Source of the DNA: Bifidobacterium breve
Lineage (GTDB): Bacteria; Actinomycetota; Thermoleophilia; Solirubrobacterales; Solirubrobacteraceae
NCBI GenBank assembly: GCA_945878865.1
Contig: CAMCUD010000001.1
Span: 310,001-374,000, forward strand
Direction of reading: 5' to 3'
Length of the DNA: 64,000 bases
In this document: positions 1 through 8,070 of the stretch, piece by piece
Layout: every line of letters starts with the position of its first letter
Numbering within the stretch: the stretch's first letter is position 1
Program-made: the position numbers and the translations under genes
The notes under the pieces: model-generated
What the model saw: only the letters and a program-made list of their open reading frames with translations
Told to the model about the DNA's origin: nothing
Databases searched by the model: none

Positions 1-690
1 TACGCGCTGCTGCGCCGCTGGGAGGCCGAGACGGTCGCGGCCGCAGGCGCCGTCGTGGTGACGAGCGACGACGAGGCCGTGCGCTTCCGCGACCTCTACG
101 GAAGCGAGCCGGTCGTCGTTCCCAGCGCCATCCCCACGCCGCCGCGCGTCGCGGACCCGGCCGCCGCGGAGAAGAACGTCGTCTGGCTCGGCGATCATCG
201 CTACGCGCCGAACGCCGACGGGCTGCTGCGCTTCGCGCGCGCCTGGGCGCCGTTGGGCGAGGCCGGCGCGCGACTGCTCGTCGTGGGCCGCGACCCGTCT
301 CCGGCCGTGCAAGCGCTTACGGACCTGCCGGGCGTCGAGATCCTCGGGTTCGTCGACGACCTCGACGCGCTGCTGGCGACGTGCCGCGCCGCGGTCGCGC
401 CCGTCTGGGAGGGCGCCGGGATCAAGATGAAGACGCTGACGCTCATGGGGGCCGGCCTTCCGGTCGCGGGCACGACCGTCGCCTTCGAGGGGATCGCGGT
501 CCGCGACGACCAGGACGGCCTGGTCGCCGACGACGAGGACCGGCTGGCGGCCGCGCTGGCACGCGTGCTCGACACGCCCGCCGAGGCCGCGCGGATCGGC
601 CTGGCGGCGCACGAGACGATCGTGCGCGACCACACGTGGGGAAGCGTCGTCGCGCGCTACGACGACGCGCTGGCCCGCGCCGTCGCGTAG
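1..690 (+). CDS. GT4-like glycosyltransferase, 3' part (5' end outside window)
   Basis: The reading frame is open from base 1, so the start lies upstream; 229 residues are visible. They form the C-terminal nucleotide-sugar-binding half of a GT-B glycosyltransferase: the segment VVWLGDHRYAPNADGL opens the domain, followed by LLVVGRDPS, LGFVDDLDALL and the donor-site stretch WEGAGIKMKTL with a conserved Glu. Such enzymes transfer a sugar from a nucleotide donor to a lipid-linked or polysaccharide acceptor on the cytoplasmic side. The neighbouring polysaccharide genes support a role in envelope glycan synthesis. Its 3' end overlaps the convergent DUF3089 gene by 34 bases. Donor and acceptor cannot be read from the sequence. 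Confidence 0.85.
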   Translation, partial: YALLRRWEAETVAAAGAVVVTSDDEAVRFRDLYGSEPVVVPSAIPTPPRVADPAAAEKNVVWLGDHRYAPNADGLLRFARAWAPLGEAGARLLVVGRDPSPAVQALTDLPGVEILGFVDDLDALLATCRAAVAPVWEGAGIKMKTLTLMGAGLPVAGTTVAFEGIAVRDDQDGLVADDEDRLAAALARVLDTPAEAARIGLAAHETIVRDHTWGSVVARYDDALARAVA

Positions 691-1862
691 GCCGCGCGCT
701 CGCTGCGCACCACGTCGATGAGGTTCCCCAGCGGGAAGTTCAGGTCGCCGAGGTGCAGGCCCCAGTCGGGGTACGGCGCGGGGAACGGCAGGATCGTCGC
801 GCTGTTCGCGGCACGGACCCGGAGCACGTGCGCGCCGTTGGTCGCCCGCACGCACGATGCCGTGTACTTCTCGCCCGGGACCACCCACGGCGTGCTCGCC
901 CGCGGCGGCAGGCCGTAGAAGAGCAGCTGGAGGCCGAGCCCGATGACGCCCGGGAACGGCTCGGTCCGGGTGATCGGCCGCAGCCGCCCGCCGTCACCCG
1001 ACATCTCGGCGGGGTTCACGCAGGCGACCTCGGCATCGGGCGGGGTCGGGATCCCGGTCGACTCGCGCAGCGACGAGTTCGCAAAGCCGAACACCGCGTT
1101 GCGGCCCGGCAGCTGCCCGAACAGCGACCACGCCATGACGCAGCCGGTCTCCGTCGCGCTCGCACACGTCGGGATGTGCTGGAGGTCGCCGCCGACCCGC
1201 TGCCCCGCCGGCACGACGAGGTTGCCGCCCGGGACGATCGCCGAGACGAGCAGCGCGCGCTGCGCCGGGTTCGGATCGATCTCCTCGCGCAGCAGCCGGA
1301 TGAGCATCCCGCTGCCCTGCGAGTGTCCGATGAGCACGACGCCGCGGCCGTGGTTCTCTTTGGCGAGGTAGTCGCGCCACGCGCCGAGCACGTCGCCGTA
1401 CGCGCGGTCGAACACCCGCCGCGTCTGCTCCAGCGCCGACGCGCTCTCCCCCTGGAAGACGGGCGCGGCGATCCCCGCGAGCGTCGCCTGCCGGTAGATC
1501 GGCGCGTACACCTTGCAGACCTGCGAGAAGCGCGCGGCCTGGTAGCGGTAGATCGACCGCACGTCGCTCGTCATCCGCTTGGGCGCGGACGCCGCCGTCG
1601 ACGTGACGACCGTGGGATACACGTAGAAGCAGTCGATGGACCGGTCGGCGTCGGGCGCCGGCGTCGCGACCCCCGCGACCTTCCGCGGCTGGATCGTCGT
1701 CGAGCTCAGCGTCGTGGTCGCCAGCGAGCCCTCGCACGGATTGGGCGTCGCGCCCGGATAGCAGCCCCAGACGGTGTCGGGCGAGGGCGTGACGTCGGCG
1801 CGCGCGGTCGCCGGGATCAGCGCGAGCGCGACCGCCGCCAGCAGGGTGAGACGCGGGAGCAT
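657..1862 (-). CDS. Secreted DUF3089 alpha/beta-hydrolase-like protein
   Basis: This 401-residue protein starts with a short signal peptide (MLPRLTLLAAVALALIPATA). The start at 1862 is preferred over an in-frame upstream start because it gives a compact signal peptide and has a TATGGT hexamer 6 bases before it. The mature part matches the DUF3089 family: a VWGCYPGATPNPCEG segment, a CFYVYPTVV motif, and a nucleophile elbow GHSQGSG with the putative catalytic Ser. The family has a lipase/esterase-like fold, and substrates are generally unknown. It lies 16 bases downstream of another secreted hydrolase on the same strand, so the two may be cotranscribed, although the hexamer also suggests its own promoter. 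Confidence 0.8.
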   Translation of the reverse strand: MLPRLTLLAAVALALIPATARADVTPSPDTVWGCYPGATPNPCEGSLATTTLSSTTIQPRKVAGVATPAPDADRSIDCFYVYPTVVTSTAASAPKRMTSDVRSIYRYQAARFSQVCKVYAPIYRQATLAGIAAPVFQGESASALEQTRRVFDRAYGDVLGAWRDYLAKENHGRGVVLIGHSQGSGMLIRLLREEIDPNPAQRALLVSAIVPGGNLVVPAGQRVGGDLQHIPTCASATETGCVMAWSLFGQLPGRNAVFGFANSSLRESTGIPTPPDAEVACVNPAEMSGDGGRLRPITRTEPFPGVIGLGLQLLFYGLPPRASTPWVVPGEKYTASCVRATNGAHVLRVRAANSATILPFPAPYPDWGLHLGDLNFPLGNLIDVVRSERAAYATARASASS

Positions 1863-1868
1863 GCGCGA

Positions 1869-1874
1869 ACCATA
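1869..1874 (-). promoter_or_regulatory. Candidate -10 element of the DUF3089 gene
   Basis: Read on the minus strand this is TATGGT, 6 bases before the ATG at 1862. No clear -35 hexamer is visible. The spacing implies a leaderless transcript. Confidence 0.4.
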
Positions 1875-1878
1875 CACA

Positions 1879-2754
1879 TCATGTGTTCTCATCCGCGCGG
1901 GCACTGACGCGATCGATGAGACGGTCCAGCGGTACCCAGAAGCGGCGCTGCTCGGCGAGTCCCGTGCGCGTCGGCGCGAAGTGGTCGCCGTAGGCGAACT
2001 GGCGGATGATGATGAGCTTGCGCGGCGCGGACTTCGGCGCCTTGGCCATCATGAACGACGCCTCCCGCGTGCCCGCGAGCAGGTCGTAGACGCTGGCGAC
2101 CTCCACCACCTCGGTGTCCGGCGAGATCGACCCGCGCTGGCGCGGCAGGTAGACCGCGCCCTTCTTCAGCGCCCGGCCGCTGAACACCGCGTAGAGCCCG
2201 TAGGGCTTGGGCAGCCCCTCCGCCCGCCAGCCGAGCGCGTAGTCGTTGGCCAGCGCCCCGCCGAGCGAGTAGCCGCCGACGATGACCTTCTGCGGGTCGT
2301 ACTGGAGCCTGGGCAGCGCCTGGCGCAGCGACCGCGCGAGGATCGGCCAGGCGATCTGCCCGAAGCGCGGACCCACCGGATACGGCGGCTTCGTGTACGC
2401 CGGGAAGACGACGGTGGCCTTGCGCGTCATGTGCGTCAGCCACTTCTCCTGGCTGCCAACGCTGTTCGTGCCGTAGCCGTGCATCCAGATGAGCAGCGGC
2501 TGGTCCTTCGGAGCGTCGACCCGCTTCATCACGTAGACGGCGTTCTCGCCGGTCCCGATCCGTCCCATCGCCACCGAGCGCGGCATGCCGAGCCGCTCGC
2601 CCTGCGTCACCGGCTCGAACCCGGGGATGCCCGGGCCCTGCACCGGTCCGGACGGCTCCCCGGCGACGATCGTCTCCCCGCGGAACCGCTCACCACACCC
2701 GGCCAGCGCCGCCGCGACGGCGGCGCACAGCACGATCCACCGCGCGAGACGCAT
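1879..2754 (-). CDS. Lipoprotein esterase-like alpha/beta hydrolase
   Basis: The 291-residue product begins MRLARWIVLCAAVAAALAGCG, a lipoprotein signal ending in the lipobox LAGC, so it is probably membrane-anchored outside the cell. The start at 2754 gives this signal directly; an upstream in-frame start would add only eight residues. The hydrolase core shows an oxyanion-hole-like segment WMHGYGTNS, a nucleophile elbow GGYSLGG and a C-terminal AYGDHFAP that could supply the catalytic His. This resembles poly(3-hydroxybutyrate) depolymerase/feruloyl-esterase-type enzymes, but the substrate is unknown. It sits upstream of the DUF3089 gene on the same strand. Confidence 0.75.
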   Translation of the reverse strand: MRLARWIVLCAAVAAALAGCGERFRGETIVAGEPSGPVQGPGIPGFEPVTQGERLGMPRSVAMGRIGTGENAVYVMKRVDAPKDQPLLIWMHGYGTNSVGSQEKWLTHMTRKATVVFPAYTKPPYPVGPRFGQIAWPILARSLRQALPRLQYDPQKVIVGGYSLGGALANDYALGWRAEGLPKPYGLYAVFSGRALKKGAVYLPRQRGSISPDTEVVEVASVYDLLAGTREASFMMAKAPKSAPRKLIIIRQFAYGDHFAPTRTGLAEQRRFWVPLDRLIDRVSARADENT

Positions 2755-2774
2755 CAGGCCAGTATGCAAAACGC

Positions 2775-2803
2775 CCACACCCGGCCTGAACGGCCGGCGG
2801 GCT
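2775..2803 (-). terminator. Probable terminator after the FkbM gene
   Basis: A 6-base GC stem (CCGGCC at 2781-2786, GGCCGG at 2792-2797) with a 5-base loop lies just past the minus-strand stop at 2803. On that strand it is followed about ten bases later by a short T run. Confidence 0.5.
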
Positions 2804-3783
2804 CAGCGCTTGAGCAGCAGGAGGTTCGTCGAGTCGTACGGATGGACGAACTTGCGGTCGAACGCCTCGAGCGCGTCGAGGTCGACCGGCGTGGGCGGGC
2901 CGTCGTCGCGCTCCTCGCCGACCTCCCACGCCTCGGTGAAATGCGCGCGCAGCTGCTCGTGCATCGCGTCGAGGCCGCCAGCGCGCTTCAGGCCGTACGG
3001 CCAGTACTCCAGCAGCACCGGCGCGCCCGACGCGAGCGTCTCGGCAGCGCCGGCGAGCACCTGCGGCTCGTGGCCCTGCACGTCGATCCACACGAGGCCG
3101 ACGTCGCCGATCTCCACCCGCGCGCGGCCGAGCGCCTCGTCGAGCGTGACGGCTTCGACGCGCACGGTCTCGCGGCGGTCCTCGCCGAGGTCGGCGGCAC
3201 CGGCCTCGTCGCCGGTGCGGATGCGGTGGTCGCCGACGTTCTCCGGCGCGATCTCCAGCAGGAGCTCGCCGGGCTTGTCGGAGATCGCCATCTGGACCGG
3301 CAGCGCGCGGTCCTCGAGGTCGTTGGCGATGAGGTTGAGCTTGAGGAACTTGTAGTTCTTCGGCTCGGGCTCGAAGGCGACCGCCCGGCCGGCGTCGAAC
3401 CGCTTGAGCGCGCACAGCGTCGCGGTGCCGATGTTGCCGCCGACGTCGAGGAAGACGCGGTCGCGCAGCGGGTGCGGGCGGTCGAGCAGCTTCGTGATGA
3501 GCTCGAGGGTGCGGGCCATGAGCGGCTCGTCCCAGCGCTTCTCCCCCACCAGGCCGACCGTGATCGGACCCTTGTCCGAGACGTCCACGAGGTAGCGGAT
3601 GTCCCCCTCGTCCACGGCGATCACCGGGGACACGAAACGCTCGGTCAATCCGAGCAGCCACTGCGTGCGCATCGTCTTGCGCCGGCTCGCCGGCCCGTCG
3701 ATGTACGCCTTCACGCCGCCGGCGTGGTAGCGCAAGTTCCCCACGGGGTCCTTGCGAAAGTCGGGCCTCTCCTTCGCCACCAT
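2803..3783 (-). CDS. FkbM-family methyltransferase
   Basis: This 326-residue protein has the class I SAM-dependent methyltransferase core of the FkbM family. The SAM-binding loop is VFLDVGGNIGTATL, followed by the acidic strand end VAFEPEPKNYKFLK, and the second half carries IDVQGHEPQVLAG, a diagnostic FkbM signature. The start at 3783 (MVAKERPDF) was chosen because longer forms would run into the divergently transcribed chain-length gene. Family members O-methylate sugars or natural products. Among glycosyltransferases, it most likely methylates a hydroxyl of the exported glycan. The 43-base gap to the divergent gene implies a shared promoter region. Confidence 0.85.
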   Translation of the reverse strand: MVAKERPDFRKDPVGNLRYHAGGVKAYIDGPASRRKTMRTQWLLGLTERFVSPVIAVDEGDIRYLVDVSDKGPITVGLVGEKRWDEPLMARTLELITKLLDRPHPLRDRVFLDVGGNIGTATLCALKRFDAGRAVAFEPEPKNYKFLKLNLIANDLEDRALPVQMAISDKPGELLLEIAPENVGDHRIRTGDEAGAADLGEDRRETVRVEAVTLDEALGRARVEIGDVGLVWIDVQGHEPQVLAGAAETLASGAPVLLEYWPYGLKRAGGLDAMHEQLRAHFTEAWEVGEERDDGPPTPVDLDALEAFDRKFVHPYDSTNLLLLKR

Positions 3784-3826
3784 GGGCGGGGATTCAATCA
3801 GGCCCCGGTGTGAGAGGCTGTACGGG

Positions 3827-5287
3827 ATGACGTCGAGCTCGGACGGCCGGGGGCAGGGCTCCGGCGGCATCCTGCGGCGCGCCTGGCTTCCCGCGCTGTG
3901 TGGCCTGCTGCTGGGCGGCTTCATGTTCACCGTGATCAGTGCCCGTGAGGTCTCCTACGAGACGTGCGCCTACCTGCGGATCAACAGCGGCCCGGTCGAC
4001 CAGGCGGTGCTCGGGCTGCCCGCCAGCGACAAGCCGATCACGAACCTCATCGGCGAGACCGCCGAGGAGATCGAGCAGGAGAGCACCGCGCGCGCCGCGG
4101 TGAAGCTCCTCGACGGCCGGCCGTACTCCGACCCGGCCGACCTCCTCGACGCGACGGCGGCCAAGCCGGACCTCAACAGCGGCCTCATCGGCGTGTGCGG
4201 CAAGGCCGACACGGCCCGCCAGGCCCAGCGGGTCGCCAACGGGACCGCGCGGGCGTACGTGCTGCTCAACCGCAAGGAGCAGAAGGCGAACATCCGCGCC
4301 GCGCGCCGCGAGCTCATCCGCCTGCAAGCCGCGCGGGTCGCGCTGCTCAAGCGCGAGGGCGGCAGCAACGTCGCGATCCGCGACGCCGTCGAGAAGGGCA
4401 AGGACCAGATCGAGCGACTCACGCTCGCCGAGCGGATCAACACGGACTCGGTGGTCGTGATCAAGCCGGCCGACCTCCCCGGTGGCCCCGCCGGCATCCC
4501 CGCCGCCGCCGTGGGCTTCATCGGCTTCCTGCTCGGCGCGGGCATCGTCTTCGCGCTCACCGCGGTGCGTGAGCAGACCGATCGCAACATCCGCTCGCGC
4601 GCGGAGCTCGAGCAGATCGCCGGGCTCCCGATCCTCGCGGCGGTGCGCCGGCGCCGGACGCTCAAGCGCCGGCGCCCGCTGGAACAGCTGCGGCGCAGGG
4701 AGGCCGAGCCGTTCCGGCTCCTGTACGCGCGATTGTGCAACGCGACGGACGCGAAGGACCGCAAGGCGATCGCGATCGTGGCCGTCGGCGACTCGGGGAC
4801 CGGGAGCAGCGTGACGTGGTACCTCAGCGCCACGGCGGCGGGGGCCGGCGCGCGGGTCCTCCTGCTCGAAGCCGACCCCGACCGGCCGAGCTCCGTCGAC
4901 ACGCCGGACGGCCGGCCGGCCGGCGTCACGGACGTGCTCGCGGGGACGTCGCAGCTCGAGGACGTCGTCTTCCACGTCGCGGCCGATGACCGGCACGCCG
5001 TCGACGTGCTGTCCCCGGGTGAGCGCCAGGGCGGCCCGCGGCTGCCCGACGGCCCGGTGCTCGAGGCGCTCCTCGACCAGACCCGTGCGGGCTACGACCA
5101 TGTCTTCATCGACACGGCGCCGGTGACCGACGCCGACGCGGTCCCGTTCGTCCGGCAGGCCGAGGCGGCGATCGTCGTCTTCCGCCGCGGCGGCGGGGAC
5201 CGCGACGCGTTGCGCGAGGCGCTGACGCAGATCGCCGTGACCGGGACCCCGGTCCTCGGGCTCGTCGCGGTCGGCTTCGCCCGCTAG
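3827..5287 (+). CDS. Polysaccharide co-polymerase / tyrosine-kinase-like protein with degenerate P-loop
   Basis: The 486-residue protein has the layout of Wzz/CpsCD fusions. A cytoplasmic N-tail precedes a first membrane segment (about residues 20-40), then an extracytoplasmic region with coiled-coil-like charged helices, a second membrane segment (about 225-245), and a cytoplasmic MinD/BY-kinase-like ATPase domain. The Walker A position reads GDSGTGSSVT and lacks the usual GKT/GKS lysine. The second acidic motif LLLEADPDRPS is kept, and there is no C-terminal tyrosine cluster. It probably controls glycan chain length or export, but may not be an active kinase. Its stop codon overlaps that of the convergent glycosyltransferase. 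Confidence 0.75.
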   Translation: MTSSSDGRGQGSGGILRRAWLPALCGLLLGGFMFTVISAREVSYETCAYLRINSGPVDQAVLGLPASDKPITNLIGETAEEIEQESTARAAVKLLDGRPYSDPADLLDATAAKPDLNSGLIGVCGKADTARQAQRVANGTARAYVLLNRKEQKANIRAARRELIRLQAARVALLKREGGSNVAIRDAVEKGKDQIERLTLAERINTDSVVVIKPADLPGGPAGIPAAAVGFIGFLLGAGIVFALTAVREQTDRNIRSRAELEQIAGLPILAAVRRRRTLKRRRPLEQLRRREAEPFRLLYARLCNATDAKDRKAIAIVAVGDSGTGSSVTWYLSATAAGAGARVLLLEADPDRPSSVDTPDGRPAGVTDVLAGTSQLEDVVFHVAADDRHAVDVLSPGERQGGPRLPDGPVLEALLDQTRAGYDHVFIDTAPVTDADAVPFVRQAEAAIVVFRRGGGDRDALREALTQIAVTGTPVLGLVAVGFAR

Positions 5288-6417
5288 GCGGGGACGAGGG
5301 TGCGCCCGGCGGCGCGTTCGAGCGAGGTGAGCACGCCGCGCGCCGTGGCCTCCCAGGTGCGCGGCGCGGCGACCTCGTACGCGGCGCGGGCCAGGCGCGT
5401 CCGCAGCGCAGCGTCGTCGGCGATCTCCGTGAGCGCCGCGGCGAGCGCCGCCTCGTCCCCGGCCGGGACGTAGCGCGCCGCGTCGTCGCCGAGCACCTCG
5501 CGCAGGGCAGGCAGGTCGCTGACGATCGCCGCAGTGCCGCGCAGCGCGGCTTCCTGCGGCGGGAAGCCGTAGCCCTCGAGCATGCTGGGGTAACAGAGCG
5601 CGAGCGCCCCGGCGTACAGGACGTCGAGGTCGTCGTCGGGCACCCAGCCGAGCATGTGGACCCCGGGGTACGCGGCGGGATCCTCGATCCGCCCGGCGCC
5701 GGCGAACACGAGCGCGGTGCCGGCGTTCGCCCGCGCGTGCGCCTGGGCGAGGAGGAGCGGGCGCTTGCGCGGCTCCAGCGCGCCGACCTGCAGGAAGTAC
5801 CGCTCGGGCAGGCCGTAGCGCTCGCGCACGGAGGCGATGAGCCCCGCGGGCGGGTGCGGCAGGCCGTCGTCGCCCAGCGGCCAGTCAGGCCGGACGATGC
5901 CGGGGTTGATGACGTCGATGTCCTCCGGGTCGGCGCCCCACCGGTCCACGACGTCGTCGCGCACGGTGTCGGTGGTCACCATGATGCGATCCGCGCGGCG
6001 TGCCTGGTGACGGGGCCGGGTGATCCGATGGTTGATGCGATCCGAGAGCGTGAAATCGTGCGGACGCAGTTCGAACGACAGGTCGTGGACGGTGAGGACC
6101 ATCGGCACGTCGCGGCTGACGGAGCCGGCGTTGTTCGCGGGTAGCCAGAACACCTCGATGTCACCGCCCAGCGCCCGGTCCATGCGCGGGACGCCGAAGA
6201 TCGAGGACGCCGCGTAGTACACCCGGGAGCGGACCCGCGGCCGGACGAGCGTGACGTTCGGCGCGTCGGGCGGATCGAGCAGCGGGCGGGCGCCGGGCAC
6301 GAGCAGGCGGAACTCCGTCTCCGGCGCGATCCGCGCGAGCTCGTGGAGCGTCGAGGACAGGTAGCGCCAGACCCCGCGGGACGTCTGCAGCGCTCGGGCG
6401 TCGATCCCGATGGTCAT
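5284..6417 (-). CDS. GT4-family glycosyltransferase
   Basis: This 377-residue GT-B enzyme begins MTIGIDARALQTSRGVWRYL, the typical first strand and glycine-rich loop of family GT4, which fixes the start at 6417. A longer in-frame extension has no family similarity. The C-terminal domain shows FLQVGALEPRKRPLLLAQA, LVFAGAG and the donor-site motif PSMLEGYGFPPQEAAL with the conserved E-x7-E spacing. It likely transfers a sugar (mannose or rhamnose-like donors are common) during assembly of the polysaccharide repeat. It converges on the co-polymerase gene with a four-base overlap formed by the stop codons (CTAG). Confidence 0.88.
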   Translation of the reverse strand: MTIGIDARALQTSRGVWRYLSSTLHELARIAPETEFRLLVPGARPLLDPPDAPNVTLVRPRVRSRVYYAASSIFGVPRMDRALGGDIEVFWLPANNAGSVSRDVPMVLTVHDLSFELRPHDFTLSDRINHRITRPRHQARRADRIMVTTDTVRDDVVDRWGADPEDIDVINPGIVRPDWPLGDDGLPHPPAGLIASVRERYGLPERYFLQVGALEPRKRPLLLAQAHARANAGTALVFAGAGRIEDPAAYPGVHMLGWVPDDDLDVLYAGALALCYPSMLEGYGFPPQEAALRGTAAIVSDLPALREVLGDDAARYVPAGDEAALAAALTEIADDAALRTRLARAAYEVAAPRTWEATARGVLTSLERAAGRTLVPA

Positions 6418-6570
6418 GTGCCGGCGTGGCGGGCGAGGGTCATCCGTCGGGATGAGCATACGTCCGACGTCGGCCTTCGACGCCGCCCGCACGAGCCCCA
6501 AACGGGCCGGAATGGACGGATCGCCCGAAACGGCGGCGAACTGAAGGAGATTCACTTCTTCGGCGCCGCC

Positions 6571-6599
6571 TTGCCGCGGCGACTCGACAGGGCTACGTT
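6571..6599 (+). promoter_or_regulatory. Promoter of the second FkbM gene
   Basis: TTGCCG (6571-6576) and TACGTT (6594-6599) are separated by 17 bases, fitting sigma70-type -35 and -10 elements. The GTG start follows 7 bases later, so the transcript should be leaderless. Confidence 0.5.
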
Positions 6600-6606
6600 T
6601 GCGCAG

Positions 6607-7428
6607 GTGTCGTCGATCACTCCTGAGCGCTTGCAGGCGAGGTTTGTCCGCGCCGCGACACGTATTCCCCCCCTGTCGAACGCGCGCCTGCGTCGTGAGC
6701 TCGTCCGCGCCCGCCGTGAACGGCGACGCGACAGGCGCCTCCGTGCCGAGGCTGTGGGCGACTGGTCCCTGTCGCGGCCGGCGCTCTACGACATGGACCT
6801 GAAGATCGATCGCTGGCTCCCGCACCACGGCGGATGGTTCATTGAGGCAGGCGGCAACGACGGATTCTCACAATCGAACACGTACCACCTCGAGCGCCGC
6901 CGGGGGTGGTCCGGCCTGCTCGTCGAGCCGGTGCCTGCCCTCGCCGCGCAGGCGGCCCGGGAGCGTCCACGGTCATCCGTCGTCAACGCCGCGCTCGTCG
7001 CGCCTGACCACACCGCCCCGACGGCACGCATCCGCTACGGCGGGTTGATGTCCGTCACCGTCGGCGCGCGCGGGGACGACGCAGCGGACCGGGCGTGGGT
7101 TGAACAGGGCCTCACGTCAACAGCGCTGGGCCTGGAAGACGAGTACGAGGTCGACGTGCCCGCGCGCACTCTCTCGTCCGTGCTCGACGAGCTGGATCCG
7201 CCGGAGATCGATCTGCTCTCCCTCGACGTCGAGGGGTTCGAGCCGCAGGTCCTCGCCGGGCTCGACCTCGCGCGCCATGCGCCGCGATTCGCCCTCGTCG
7301 AGGTCCGCGATGACGAGGCCCGAAGCGAGGCCGCGGCTGCGCTCGGCGATGACTACGTGCTGGCGGACATGTTCTCGCCCTGGGACGCGTTCTTCCGGCG
7401 CAGCGATCAGCCCGCCGGCACCCGGTAG
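6607..7428 (+). CDS. FkbM-family methyltransferase
   Basis: This 273-residue protein is a second FkbM methyltransferase. The SAM-binding motif is WFIEAGGNDGFSQSNT, followed by GLLVEPVPALAAQ, and LLSLDVEGFEPQVLAGLDL is the family signature near residue 200. There is no early ATG, and the GTG at 6607 is chosen because it lies 7 bases after a well-formed -10 hexamer. The 189-base divergent gap to the glycosyltransferase holds this promoter. It is expected to O-methylate a sugar of the same glycan. It is only distantly similar to the FkbM protein at 2803-3783, so the two probably modify different positions. Confidence 0.82.
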   Translation: MSSITPERLQARFVRAATRIPPLSNARLRRELVRARRERRRDRRLRAEAVGDWSLSRPALYDMDLKIDRWLPHHGGWFIEAGGNDGFSQSNTYHLERRRGWSGLLVEPVPALAAQAARERPRSSVVNAALVAPDHTAPTARIRYGGLMSVTVGARGDDAADRAWVEQGLTSTALGLEDEYEVDVPARTLSSVLDELDPPEIDLLSLDVEGFEPQVLAGLDLARHAPRFALVEVRDDEARSEAAAALGDDYVLADMFSPWDAFFRRSDQPAGTR

Positions 7429-7575
7429 CAACCGCCCCAGCTCGCCGGCGTTCGTTGCGTGCCGCCGCGCGCTGCTTCACGCCGACGCGCCAGGAAGCGG
7501 CGCCGGATCGAGGTTCGCGTCCTGAAAGTCGTTCAGTTCGGTGAGCACGCCTTGACCAGTGGCGGCCGATGGATC

Positions 7576-7581
7576 TACGGT
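7576..7581 (+). promoter_or_regulatory. Candidate -10 element of the small secreted protein gene
   Basis: TACGGT lies 6 bases before the ATG at 7588. No -35 hexamer is obvious. Confidence 0.35.
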
Positions 7582-7587
7582 CCCCCC

Positions 7588-8070
7588 ATGCCCCGCTCCG
7601 CAAGCAGCCTCGTCAGGCTGTTCGTCCCGCTCGCCTTCCTGGCGCTGCCACTCACCAGCACCAGCGCGGCGCACGGCTACTCCAACGCCGTCCCGGTGTA
7701 CTTCTCGTCGCCCGCCCCGGTCTCGACCTCCGTCTCGGTGACGACCGGCCGCTACGCCGACCCGATCGTGAAGTTCACGCTGGGCACCGCCGAGCCCACA
7801 GCAGATCCCTACCCCGACCTCTCCGTTCGCGCGTGCCTCACCGCCCTCCGCGGGACGGTGACGCTCGGCTGCAGGGGCGCGGTTCGGCGGATCGGTGCCT
7901 ACGCGATCCCGCTTCGCGACCTCACCGGGGTCCGGCTCTCGCCGGCCATGGCGTTCTTCGGCCGGCTCGATCTCGGCATCACGTCGCGCCGTCTGCCCCC
8001 CTACGACTACGGGCCCACGATCTCGTCAGCCGGAGCGGACATACCAGTGGGCCTTCGGCTCACGCGGTAG
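7588..8070 (+). CDS. Small secreted protein of unknown function
   Basis: The 160-residue product has a Sec signal peptide (about residues 1-28, ending near TSTSAAHG) and no further membrane segment. I do not recognise the mature part. It is rich in Ser, Thr, Pro and small residues, with two cysteines near residues 80 and 95 that could form a disulfide. The start at 7588 gives the signal peptide directly and follows a TACGGT hexamer. The end overlaps the convergent glycosyltransferase gene by 11 bases. Codon use is somewhat less GC-biased at third positions than in neighbours. Confidence 0.55.
   Translation: MPRSASSLVRLFVPLAFLALPLTSTSAAHGYSNAVPVYFSSPAPVSTSVSVTTGRYADPIVKFTLGTAEPTADPYPDLSVRACLTALRGTVTLGCRGAVRRIGAYAIPLRDLTGVRLSPAMAFFGRLDLGITSRRLPPYDYGPTISSAGADIPVGLRLTR

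Noticed and set aside
381-1907. 508-residue open frame on the + strand across the DUF3089 gene
   Set aside because: It is Arg/Pro/Ala-rich, antisense to a clear secreted hydrolase, and has no family pattern. This is expected in very GC-rich sequence.
6481-6545. Third copy of the structured repeat (near CCCGAAACGG)
   Set aside because: Only short pieces match. The outer GGGGTG/CACCCC arms and AGATCGGACCG are absent.
6418-6828. N-terminal extension of the glycosyltransferase at 5284-6417
   Set aside because: It has no family similarity and overlaps the divergent FkbM gene and its promoter.
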